This document shows positions 1-4,723 of a stretch of DNA of 5,322 nucleotides, piece after piece; within the stretch, counting starts at the first letter, position 1, and the number at the start of each line of letters is the position of its first letter. The position numbers and the translations under genes were made by a program. The stretch is taken from NCBI GenBank assembly GCA_029974875.1, contig JARKQP010000354.1:1-5322 (forward strand), read 5' to 3'. A model generated the notes under the pieces. That model had not been told where the DNA came from. It did not search any database and saw only the letters and a list, made by a program, of their open reading frames with translations. This DNA comes from Mobilitalea sp. GTDB lineage: Bacteria > Bacillota_A > Clostridia > Lachnospirales > Lachnospiraceae.

Positions 1-63
1 GGGATTTTGAACGGACCCCTTCAAGTAGGTAGAAAAATAATCAAAAATATATAAGATGATGCG

Positions 64-111
64 ACCACATTGTTGGCCGCATTTCTTATGCGGTTTATTT
101 GTGGCTTTTTT
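64..111 (+). terminator. Rho-independent terminator of an upstream gene
   Basis: A perfect 6-bp hairpin, CCGCAT (77-82) and ATGCGG (88-93) with loop TTCTT, is nested inside an outer pairing CCACA (65-69) with TGTGG (100-104). A run of six T follows at 106-111. It would end a gene lying left of the window. The only upstream coding hint is reading frame 1, open from base 1 to a TAA at 52-54, which is too short to identify. Confidence 0.65.
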
Positions 112-170
112 CTTCCAGTTCTACCTTATAGGCTGGGTATGTTTATTCCCAGAAATAGAATATAGCTGTA

Positions 171-200
171 GGGACAATTGCTTTTATAAAGTGGTGTAAT
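171..200 (+). promoter_or_regulatory. Candidate extended -10 promoter for the NifU-like/GGGtGRT operon
   Basis: The -10 candidate TGTAAT (195-200, 5 of 6 to TATAAT) carries an upstream TG at 192-193 with the correct one-base gap, so it is an extended -10. The -35 candidate GGGACA (171-176, 4 of 6) lies 18 bp upstream. A weaker alternative is TTGTTA (239-244), 17 bp, TATAGA (262-267). Either start would place the structured leader at 292-414 in the transcript. The choice between them is inference. Confidence 0.4.
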
Positions 201-291
201 TTTTTGTAGAATACATGCATAAGGATTGATACATAACATTGTTAATTTTATTACAAAAAACTATAGACTTATTTGGGGTTTTATGCGAGAA

Positions 292-414
292 TATGTAGGG
301 TATCAAGATGCATTTATATCCAGAGGTATGTCCAAAGATATATCTTGGCATAACACATACGGATATGGATCCACTTGTATGGAGCGACAGCAGGATGTGG
401 CTTCCCTAAGTATA
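292..414 (+). ncRNA. Candidate structured 5' leader (possible cis-regulatory RNA), three-way junction
   Basis: Seen directly: a closing stem P1 pairs TAGGG (296-300) with CCCTA (404-408) and extends weakly through 292-295 with 411-414. A long arm P2 (304-377) has CAAG/CTTG at its base, ATATCC (316-321) with GGATAT (361-366), GTATGT (326-331) with ACATAC (355-360), and an apical CCAA-GAT/ATCTTGG hairpin (332-348). A shorter arm P3 spans 382-403. The two middle P2 helices stack into 12 bp interrupted by a 4-base bulge. A small hairpin, TTTCCT (423-428) with AGGAAA (434-439), follows just before the ribosome site. No poly-T terminator follows, so any switching would act on translation. I find no motif of the common riboswitch classes (TPP, SAM, purine, T-box, cobalamin). 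The fold was done by eye; calling it a regulatory RNA is inference. Confidence 0.4.
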
Positions 415-475
415 AGCTGTATTTTCCTATTAAAGGAAATGCGATACTATGTATATTGAAAGGAGTTTCAAAATC

Positions 476-1168
476 ATGACTTATTCACATGAAGTTCAAT
501 TGATGTGTCCGGTAACACAGGGTGTTCACCATGGCGCGGCACCAATCCCTCAAGAAGCAAAATGGGTAAAGGCGAAGGAAGTAAAGGATATCTCCGGTTT
601 AACCCACGGCGTGGGCTGGTGTGCACCTCAGCAGGGTACTTGCAAATTAACTCTTAACGTAAAGGATGGTATTATTCAGGAGGCGTTAGTAGAAACAGTG
701 GGATGTTCAGGTATGACCCATTCCGCAGCTATGGCATCCGAGATTCTTCCGGGCTTAACAGTTTTAGAGGCTTTAAATACTGACTTAGTCTGTGATGCAA
801 TCAACACCGCAATGAGAGAGCTGTTCCTGCAGATCGCTTATGGCAGGACCCAGAGTGCTTTCTCCGAGGATGGACTTCCAATCGGTGCAGGTCTTGAGGA
901 TTTAGGAAAAGGTCTTAGAAGCATGGTTGGTACCATGTACGGTACTCTTGCAAAAGGACCCCGTTATCTTGAGATGACTGATGGTTATGTAACAGGCCTT
1001 GCACTTGATGAAAACAGCGAAATTATCGGTTACCAGTTCGTTAACTTTGGTAAGATGATGGACTTCATCAAAAAAGGTGACGATGCAAACACAGCATTTG
1101 AGAAATCCAAAGGCCAATATGGCCGTGTAGCTGATGCTGTCAAGATCATCGACCCAAGACACGAATAG
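476..1168 (+). CDS. NifU/IscU-like iron-sulfur scaffold family protein, 230 aa
   Basis: The N-terminal half resembles the NifU/IscU scaffold domain. Residues 57-100 show the family pattern of a strand (KLTLNV), a turn (KDG), a second strand and the Cys loop TVGCSG (Cys77), followed by the HSAAMASEIL helix and the LEAL motif. IscU uses three Cys to hold a nascent cluster. Here Cys77 aligns with the middle one, Cys49 and Cys56 lie near the first, and Cys106 may stand for the third. The spacing is not canonical, so assembly of clusters is unproven. The C-terminal 100 residues, from about 130, match no domain I recognise and are not a NFU CxxC module. The start is ATG 476 with AAAGGAG (459-465) 10 bases upstream; an ATG at 449 is rejected because it lies before that ribosome site. 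It is co-transcribed with the GGGtGRT gene 18 bp downstream, suggesting that the two products act together. Confidence 0.75.
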   Translation: MTYSHEVQLMCPVTQGVHHGAAPIPQEAKWVKAKEVKDISGLTHGVGWCAPQQGTCKLTLNVKDGIIQEALVETVGCSGMTHSAAMASEILPGLTVLEALNTDLVCDAINTAMRELFLQIAYGRTQSAFSEDGLPIGAGLEDLGKGLRSMVGTMYGTLAKGPRYLEMTDGYVTGLALDENSEIIGYQFVNFGKMMDFIKKGDDANTAFEKSKGQYGRVADAVKIIDPRHE

Positions 1169-1186
1169 TGAAGGAGGATACATACA

Positions 1187-2197
1187 ATGGCTTTATTTGA
1201 ATCATATGATAGAAGAATTAATCAAATCAATGCTGCTTTAAACAGCTACGGTATCGCTTCCATCGAAGAAGCTGAGAAAATCACAAAAGATGCTGGACTT
1301 GACATATACAATATGATTAAGGGTATCCAGCCAATCTGTTTTGAGAATGCCTGTTGGGCTTACATAGTTGGTGCAGCAATCGCAATCAAGAAGGATGCCA
1401 GAAAAGCTGCCGATGCAGCTGCAGCAATCGGTGAAGGTTTACAGTCCTTCTGTATCCCAGGCTCTGTTGCTGACCAGAGAAAAGTAGGTTTAGGACATGG
1501 TAACCTTGGCAAGATGTTATTGGAAGAGACTACGGATTGCTTCTGCTTCCTGGCAGGCCATGAGTCCTTCGCAGCAGCGGAAGGTGCTATCGGTATTGCC
1601 CAGTCTGCTAACAAGGTTAGGCAAAAGCCTTTAAGAGTTATCTTAAACGGCCTTGGCAAGGATGCAGCCCAGATCATTTCCCGTATCAACGGCTTTACCC
1701 ATGTTGAGACTGAGATGGATTATTATACAGGTGAGGTTAAGGAAGTTTCCCGCAAGGCTTACTCCAAAGGCCTTAGGGCAGCAGTAAACTGCTATGGCGC
1801 AAATGATGTTACAGAAGGTGTTGCAATCATGCACAAGGAGGGTGTAGACGTTTCCATTACCGGTAACTCCACGAACCCTACCAGATTCCAGCATCCTGTT
1901 GCAGGTACCTACAAGAAGGAATGCATAGATCTCGGAAAGAAATATTTCTCCGTTGCTTCCGGCGGTGGCACAGGCAGAACCCTTCACCCGGATAACATGG
2001 CAGCAGGTCCTGCATCCTATGGTATGACGGATACAATGGGTAGAATGCACTCTGATGCCCAGTTCGCAGGTTCTTCTTCCGTACCGGCCCACGTAGAAAT
2101 GATGGGCTTGATCGGCGCAGGTAATAACCCGATGGTCGGGATGACGGTGGCCGTTGCAGTAGCTGTCCAGGAAGCCTCAGAAGCTGATAAATTCTAA
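1187..2197 (+). CDS. GGGtGRT-family protein, 336 aa, function unknown
   Basis: The protein carries the signature GGGTGRT at residues 259-265, which names this family (Pfam GGGtGRT, from memory PF14057; about 330 aa, so the gene is full length). The motif sits in a Gly-rich stretch that continues LHPDN and YGMTDTMGRMHSDAQ. Other visible features are an Ala-rich helix (residues 62-84), a segment GLGHGNLGKML (101-111), and seven Cys residues (51, 56, 89, 118, 120, 202, 246), including CFC at 118-120. I see no signal peptide or membrane segment, so it is probably cytosolic. To my knowledge the biochemical role is not established. Position directly after a NifU/IscU-like gene suggests a link to Fe-S or redox chemistry; this is inference. 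The start is ATG 1187 with AAGGAGG (1171-1177) 9 bases upstream. The gene ends in two consecutive in-frame TAA codons. Confidence 0.9.
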   Translation: MALFESYDRRINQINAALNSYGIASIEEAEKITKDAGLDIYNMIKGIQPICFENACWAYIVGAAIAIKKDARKAADAAAAIGEGLQSFCIPGSVADQRKVGLGHGNLGKMLLEETTDCFCFLAGHESFAAAEGAIGIAQSANKVRQKPLRVILNGLGKDAAQIISRINGFTHVETEMDYYTGEVKEVSRKAYSKGLRAAVNCYGANDVTEGVAIMHKEGVDVSITGNSTNPTRFQHPVAGTYKKECIDLGKKYFSVASGGGTGRTLHPDNMAAGPASYGMTDTMGRMHSDAQFAGSSSVPAHVEMMGLIGAGNNPMVGMTVAVAVAVQEASEADKF

Positions 2198-2212
2198 TAA
2201 AATGTCCTATTT

Positions 2213-2259
2213 AGGGGATTTCTCAAGTCGTAGAACGGTTTGGGGAGTCCTCTTTTTTT
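2213..2259 (+). terminator. Rho-independent terminator of the GGGtGRT operon
   Basis: AGGGGATT (2213-2220) pairs with AGTCCTCT (2246-2253). The helix continues inward, TCTCAA (2221-2226) with TTGGGG (2240-2245), giving about 14-17 pairs with several G-T wobbles. A run of seven T (2253-2259) follows. It starts 13 bases after the second stop codon. Confidence 0.85.
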
Positions 2260-2261
2260 AT

Positions 2262-2329
2262 CCGCAAGACCCGTACAAGATACTACTGGATATATCTCTT
2301 GATGAAACTACAATATGTGTGCCCCATCG
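2262..2329. other. Short spacer between two terminators, no gene seen
   Basis: This stretch lies between the operon terminator and the terminator at 2330. The only reading frame is a 31-codon ATG frame at 2302 that has no ribosome site and runs straight through the next terminator hairpin. It may be leftover sequence from a lost gene; nothing identifies it. Confidence 0.4.
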
Positions 2330-2361
2330 AAAAAGTCGCTTTCGTGCAGCGGCTTTTTTTT
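2330..2361. terminator. Hairpin terminator, left flank of the toxin-antitoxin cassette
   Basis: GTCGCT (2335-2340) pairs with AGCGGC (2348-2353) around a 7-base loop. A-tract 2330-2334 and eight T (2354-2361) extend the stem and make it potentially bidirectional. The last two T of the run form the start of the -35 box of the next promoter. The stem sequence is repeated in the terminator at 2831. Confidence 0.8.
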
Positions 2362-2388
2362 GACTATATGGGATTTATCCCATATAAT
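2360..2388 (+). promoter_or_regulatory. Promoter of the toxin-antitoxin locus
   Basis: TTGACT (2360-2365, 5 of 6) and TATAAT (2383-2388, 6 of 6) are separated by exactly 17 bp. This is the best promoter in the window. Transcription would start near 2395, about 26 bases before the TTG start of the truncated toxin frame. Confidence 0.85.
2365..2386. promoter_or_regulatory. Palindromic operator, probable antitoxin binding site
   Basis: A perfect inverted repeat has arms TATATGGGAT (2365-2374) and ATCCCATATA (2377-2386) around a TT centre. It fills the promoter spacer and reaches into both hexamers, so a bound dimer should block RNA polymerase. Autorepression by the HTH antitoxin encoded just downstream is the usual arrangement for type II systems; the specific binder here is inference. 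Confidence 0.75.
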
Positions 2389-2420
2389 ATAATGTAAAGA
2401 ATACGAAAGGAAAAACTAAA

Positions 2421-2534
2421 TTGCAGAATTTTAATGTGGATTTCTTTAAAACACAAAAGACACCACAGACCCAGATTGAGACTGCCAAAAAATATAGAGA
2501 CGAATATTTAAGCCGAAAGGAGAATAATTCATGA
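2421..2534 (+). pseudogene. Truncated Gp49/HigB-like (RelE/ParE superfamily) toxin, C-terminal stub
   Basis: A 37-codon frame starts at TTG 2421, with AAAGGA (2406-2411) 9 bases upstream, and ends at a TGA overlapping the antitoxin ATG as ATGA. Its product contains KTQKTP followed by IETAKKYRDEYLSRK, which I recognise as the typical C-terminus of phage Gp49-like/HigB toxins of about 110 aa. The N-terminal two thirds, which carries most of the RNase fold, is missing: an in-frame stop lies at 2385-2387 and no further homology is visible upstream. The promoter and operator directly before the stub are intact, so an internal deletion that removed the toxin's 5' part is the simplest reading. A short functional peptide is possible but not supported. 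Confidence 0.65.
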
Positions 2535-2818
2535 GCGATTTTAGAAATTATTTGAGCGAACAGCTTGAGGATACAGAATTCAAGAAGGAATGGGACAGTT
2601 TGGAACCTGATTATAATACAATTCAGGCAATTATTGATGCAAGAAAAAGAAGTAACCTTACACAAAAGCAGCTTGCTGAGAAAACAGGTATTGACCAGTC
2701 AGATATTAGTAAATTGGAGACTGGAAATGCCAATCCCACATTGCAAGTATTGAAACGCCTTGCCGAAGGCATGGACATGATACTGAAGCTGGAGTTTATT
2801 CCAAAGCAGTTAAAATAA
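2531..2818 (+). CDS. XRE/HigA-like helix-turn-helix antitoxin, 95 aa
   Basis: Residues 30-85 form a Cro/C1-type HTH domain: LTQKQLAEKTGID is the first part of the motif, QSDISKLETGNANPTLQVLKRLAEGM the recognition helix and the following conserved helices. The acidic N-terminal 25 residues and the MDMILKLEF tail are typical of HigA-like antitoxins that follow Gp49-type toxins. Such proteins neutralise the partner toxin and repress their own operon as dimers. The ATG at 2531 overlaps the toxin stop by four bases (ATGA), and AAAGGAG (2516-2522) lies 8 bases upstream. The length is normal and the frame is intact. With the toxin broken, the gene probably persists as a solitary autoregulator acting on the palindrome at 2365-2386, or protects against a related toxin elsewhere (inference). 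Confidence 0.85.
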   Translation: MSDFRNYLSEQLEDTEFKKEWDSLEPDYNTIQAIIDARKRSNLTQKQLAEKTGIDQSDISKLETGNANPTLQVLKRLAEGMDMILKLEFIPKQLK

Positions 2819-2830
2819 TATATCGTAGGA

Positions 2831-2856
2831 AAGAGTCGCTATGAAGCGGCTTTTTT
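2831..2856. terminator. Hairpin terminator after the antitoxin
   Basis: AGTCGCT (2834-2840) pairs with AGCGGCT (2845-2851) around an ATGA loop and is followed by T-rich sequence from 2851 to 2861. It begins 12 bases after the antitoxin stop. The stem is nearly identical to that of the terminator at 2330-2361. Confidence 0.8.
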
Positions 2857-2862
2857 CTTTTG

Positions 2863-3118
2863 AATGATTTTTTTGTTCAGTTAACCATAGGTTATACTGT
2901 ACTTAACAAGACAGCCAGAGGATAACTTAGGCCTATCCGCACAAAAGAGTCCATGAAAGCGAAAATCTAATAGGGGAAGAGAGGGGCAGGAATGAACTTG
3001 ATTTTGGGAAAAGTTGAATATTAAAGTATTGCAAAACGAGGCAAATGCTAATTATAAGCAAGAAATATATGAGAATCATTTTTGAAAAACAAGTACATTA
3101 AGAAATAAAATAAAAGAA
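2863..3118. other. Intergenic stretch without a supported gene; orphan promoter/operator-like dyad
   Basis: No convincing gene is seen on either strand. Near the left end is a dyad, TAACC (2882-2886), ATA, GGTTA (2890-2894), running into TATACT (2893-2898), a 5 of 6 match to a -10 box, with a weak TTGTTC 14 bp before it. This resembles the autoregulated promoters of toxin-antitoxin operons, but no operon follows. The only start with a ribosome-site-like sequence (ATG 2992) encodes 10 residues. The sequence may be the remains of a deleted module; that is inference. Confidence 0.35.
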
Positions 3119-3191
3119 TGGAGACAACTGGACTTGAACCAGCGACCCCTTGCTTGTCGAGCAAGTGCTCTCCCAACTGAGCTATACCTCC
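3119..3191 (-). tRNA. tRNA-Val (anticodon GAC), C at position 33
   Basis: On the minus strand, 73 bases fold into a complete cloverleaf. The acceptor GGAGGTA pairs with TGTCTCC (two G-T wobbles). The D stem is GCTC/GAGC with a GG-containing loop. The anticodon stem is CTTGC/GCAAG with loop TCGACAA. The variable loop has 5 bases, the T arm has loop TTCAAGT, and A73 is the discriminator. The anticodon GAC (complement at 3156-3158) reads GUC/GUU valine codons. CCA is not encoded, so it must be added after transcription. Position 33, nearly always U, is C here (complement of G3159), which is odd and could mark a degenerate or specialised tRNA. The short variable loop excludes serine. Confidence 0.85.
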
Positions 3192-3201
3192 ATGATAAAG
3201 A

Positions 3202-3230
3202 ATTATAACATGGATCAGAGATTTGGACAA
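3202..3230 (-). promoter_or_regulatory. Promoter of the tRNA-Val gene
   Basis: Read on the minus strand, TTGTCC (3230-3225, 4 of 6) and a perfect TATAAT (3207-3202) are 17 bp apart. The start site would fall near 3195, only a few bases before the tRNA 5' end at 3191, so the gene has its own monocistronic promoter. Confidence 0.75.
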
Positions 3231-3234
3231 GTGA

Positions 3235-3280
3235 ATTTGATTGAAAAATTTATTTTGTATGATTTAATTGAAAAATTCAT
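3235..3280. repeat. 19-bp direct repeat upstream of the membrane-protein gene
   Basis: Two copies, 3235-3253 and 3262-3280, match at 17 of 19 positions; both contain ATTGAAAAATT. They are 27 bp apart start to start. They lie between the divergent tRNA promoter and the gene at 3354 and could be paired regulator sites, though AT-rich chance similarity is possible. Confidence 0.5.
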
Positions 3281-3301
3281 CTATAAAGTCAGGGAATATT
3301 A

Positions 3302-3310
3302 TGCTACAAT
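3302..3310 (+). promoter_or_regulatory. Candidate extended -10 element for the gene at 3354
   Basis: TGCTACAAT (3302-3310) matches the extended -10 pattern TGnTATAAT at all but one position. No good -35 hexamer lies 16-18 bp upstream. A strong but unused ribosome-site-like TAAGGAGGT follows at 3312-3320, directly in the presumed leader. Confidence 0.4.
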
Positions 3311-3353
3311 GTAAGGAGGTATTATTTACCATATTAACAAAGGAGAAGAAGCG

Positions 3354-4421
3354 ATGAATAATCTGAATTCCCAGAATCAGTCTGAGCCAAATCCAAATAT
3401 GCAGCAGCCACAAGAGAAGAAACAGGGATGCTTGTTTTTGGGAATTGTAATTTGCTTCGTTATTATTTTCCTTCTTCTTTTTTCAGCGGCAGTTACCAGC
3501 TGCATAGTGAGTTTTAGAAACAGCTATCAGGCCTTGGATAAGACTAAAAAAACAGTGGTAAGTAACAACATTAACACAGGGAACAGTACCGATGGGATAA
3601 CAGAAGCAACAGACCTAACGGTAGCCACACCGGCAATAACAGCTGCAGTGACGCCGGAAATAACATCCGCTGTAGCTCTGGAAATAGCCCCGGCAATGGC
3701 TTCCGGGGAGGAGGAAGACTATTTAACTGAAGATGAAATCCAATCCCTATATTCCGATCCTGAAAAGTATAAAGGAAGACATATTAGAATCTCAGGTGTG
3801 GTCTCTAGCTTCCCCGAAACTGACGGTATTGGAGTATACTTTCAAATATCCCAGAGTGCAGCCAGTTATGAAAAGCTTACCTATGTGGAATACTATGGTG
3901 AGCAGGATGTTAAAAGAGGTGATTATATAGTGGTGGACGGGGAAGTATATGATAAATATGAAGGCATAAATTTATCCGGCAGCATAAATCTTCCCTCAAT
4001 CATCTCCGACCGTATCGAAATTAGTACCTATCAGGAGGCGCTTTCTCCTACTGAAAAAGAAATTGGTGTTAATGAAGCTCAGAAGCAATACGGTTATGAA
4101 ATAAAGATTGAGAAAATTGAGTTTTCTCCAATTGAAACCAGAGTTTATATTACAATTAACAATGATGGGAATTCAAAGTTTTATGCATATCCGTTTAATA
4201 TGAGGATATTACAGGGAAGAAGCCAGTATGAATATCAGAATAACCTTGAGGCAGCATATCCTAAGCTTCAAACGGAATTATTGCCAGGAGCTTCAACGAT
4301 TGGAGTTGTATGTTTCCCGGCTATTAGCCAGACCGACGATTTTAAGATTTATATTGAAGGCAAAAGTCAGAATTGGAAGGAAGAAATAGAGGAGTATATA
4401 TTTGATATAAAGGTAAAATAA
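3354..4421 (+). CDS. Membrane-anchored protein with OB-fold-like and DUF4352-like domains, 355 aa
   Basis: The protein opens with a polar Gln/Asn-rich cytoplasmic tail (1-24), then one hydrophobic segment (about 26-50, with Cys26 and Cys50) that should anchor it with the rest outside. A low-complexity Thr/Ala/Pro linker follows (66-120), including three 8-residue repeats at 92-115. Residues 124-225 (LYSDPEKYKGRHIRISGVV, then VKRGDYIVVDGEVY) look like an OB-fold of the tRNA_anti-like type found in clostridial extracytoplasmic proteins. Residues 238-355 resemble the Ig-like DUF4352 domain. The function is unknown; binding of a ligand or envelope polymer is only a guess. The start ATG 3354 has AAAGGAG (3339-3345) 8 bases upstream. 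The first Cys follows no lipobox, so I do not call it a lipoprotein. The gene stands alone and ends 17 bases before its terminator. Confidence 0.75.
   Translation: MNNLNSQNQSEPNPNMQQPQEKKQGCLFLGIVICFVIIFLLLFSAAVTSCIVSFRNSYQALDKTKKTVVSNNINTGNSTDGITEATDLTVATPAITAAVTPEITSAVALEIAPAMASGEEEDYLTEDEIQSLYSDPEKYKGRHIRISGVVSSFPETDGIGVYFQISQSAASYEKLTYVEYYGEQDVKRGDYIVVDGEVYDKYEGINLSGSINLPSIISDRIEISTYQEALSPTEKEIGVNEAQKQYGYEIKIEKIEFSPIETRVYITINNDGNSKFYAYPFNMRILQGRSQYEYQNNLEAAYPKLQTELLPGASTIGVVCFPAISQTDDFKIYIEGKSQNWKEEIEEYIFDIKVK
3627..3698 (+). repeat. Three degenerate 24-bp tandem repeats in the linker of the membrane protein
   Basis: Three successive 24-base units (3627-3650, 3651-3674, 3675-3698) encode TPAITAAV, TPEITSAV and ALEIAPAM. 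The shared pattern, with CCGG/CTGG-[GA]AATA cores, suggests expansion by duplication within a spacer between the membrane anchor and the outer domains. The third copy is the most diverged. Confidence 0.55.
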
Positions 4422-4438
4422 AATCTCATCAGGGCAGA

Positions 4439-4479
4439 AAAAGACAGCAGATAAGTCCGCAACATATCTGCTGTCTTTT
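4439..4479. terminator. Bidirectional terminator between convergent genes
   Basis: A 15-bp stem without mismatches joins 4439-4453 (AAAAGACAGCAGATA) and 4465-4479 (TATCTGCTGTCTTTT) around an 11-base loop. The A-tract on one side and T-tract on the other let it serve both the plus-strand gene ending at 4421 and the minus-strand cluster ending at 4485. Confidence 0.92.
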
Positions 4480-4484
4480 CTAGC

Positions 4485-4640
4485 TTAGATCCCCCTCTTA
4501 TTTCCAGAGGAGGGTGCTTTATTTGAAGTGGCTTTCGGGTCTGGAGGTTCGACCTTAGGACTATAGGTATAGTCGTAGGCTTTATCTGATACGCTGCTTT
4601 TACCCTGCTTTTTTGAGGATGTATTTTTACTGCTATCCAT
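4485..4640 (-). CDS. Small Ser/Lys/Pro-rich protein, 51 aa, unknown function
   Basis: I do not recognise this protein. It starts at ATG 4640 with AAAGGAG (4656-4650) 9 bases upstream and ends just before the shared terminator. The sequence is hydrophilic, basic and probably disordered: an N-terminal MDSSKNTSSKKQGK, then AYDYTYSPKVEPPDPK, then TSNK near the C-terminus. It has no Cys and no hydrophobic segment. It shares with the 49-aa protein of the same cluster the pattern K-x-T-x-S-K near the start, a central DY, and TSNK followed by SS and G-x-K at the end, so the two look like paralogues. A GC-rich hairpin lies within its last codons (about 4491-4515). It is the last gene of a three-gene minus-strand cluster, 83 bp after the 71-aa gene, with its own good ribosome site. 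Role unknown. Confidence 0.6.
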   Translation of the reverse strand: MDSSKNTSSKKQGKSSVSDKAYDYTYSPKVEPPDPKATSNKAPSSGNKRGI

Positions 4641-4723
4641 GAAATGAGTCTCCTTTCGTTGTGGTTGAGTCTTTTTTGCTGACCGGATGCCGGGGCAGTG
4701 GATTCCTGGCTTATCCCTGTCCT

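Noticed and set aside
226..459. 77-codon plus-strand frame in the leader of the NifU-like gene
   Set aside because: It starts at TTG with no properly spaced ribosome site, resembles no protein, covers the predicted RNA structure and overlaps the region just before the next gene's ribosome site.
449..475. ATG 449 as start of the NifU-like protein
   Set aside because: It lies upstream of the strong AAAGGAG at 459-465, which is well placed for ATG 476, and the added residues do not look like family sequence.
902..2092. Minus-strand frames opposite the first operon (902-1183, 1360-1689, 1643-2092)
   Set aside because: They are antisense shadows of two confidently recognised genes, with no ribosome sites or recognisable domains.
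2302..2397. 31-codon frame starting at ATG 2302
   Set aside because: It has no ribosome site and reads directly through a terminator hairpin and the promoter/operator.
2375..2753. Minus-strand frame 2375-2665 and plus-strand frame 2565-2753 over the antitoxin
   Set aside because: Both overlap the clear HTH antitoxin and promoter in other frames and encode nothing recognisable.
2992..3024. 10-codon frame MNLILGKVEY preceded by a GGGGCAGGA sequence
   Set aside because: It is too short to support as a gene; it could be the cut start of a lost gene, but nothing confirms this.
3048..3230. 60-codon minus-strand frame containing GGIAQLGEHLLDKQGVAGSSPVVS-type sequence
   Set aside because: This is the familiar spurious translation of a tRNA gene; the tRNA-Val at 3119-3191 explains it.
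3733..3930. 65-codon frame inside the membrane-protein gene
   Set aside because: It is an out-of-frame shadow without its own ribosome site.
4491..4515. GC-rich hairpin at the 3' end of the 51-aa gene as a separate terminator
   Set aside because: It lies within codons, has no T-run, and the 15-bp terminator immediately downstream already explains termination.
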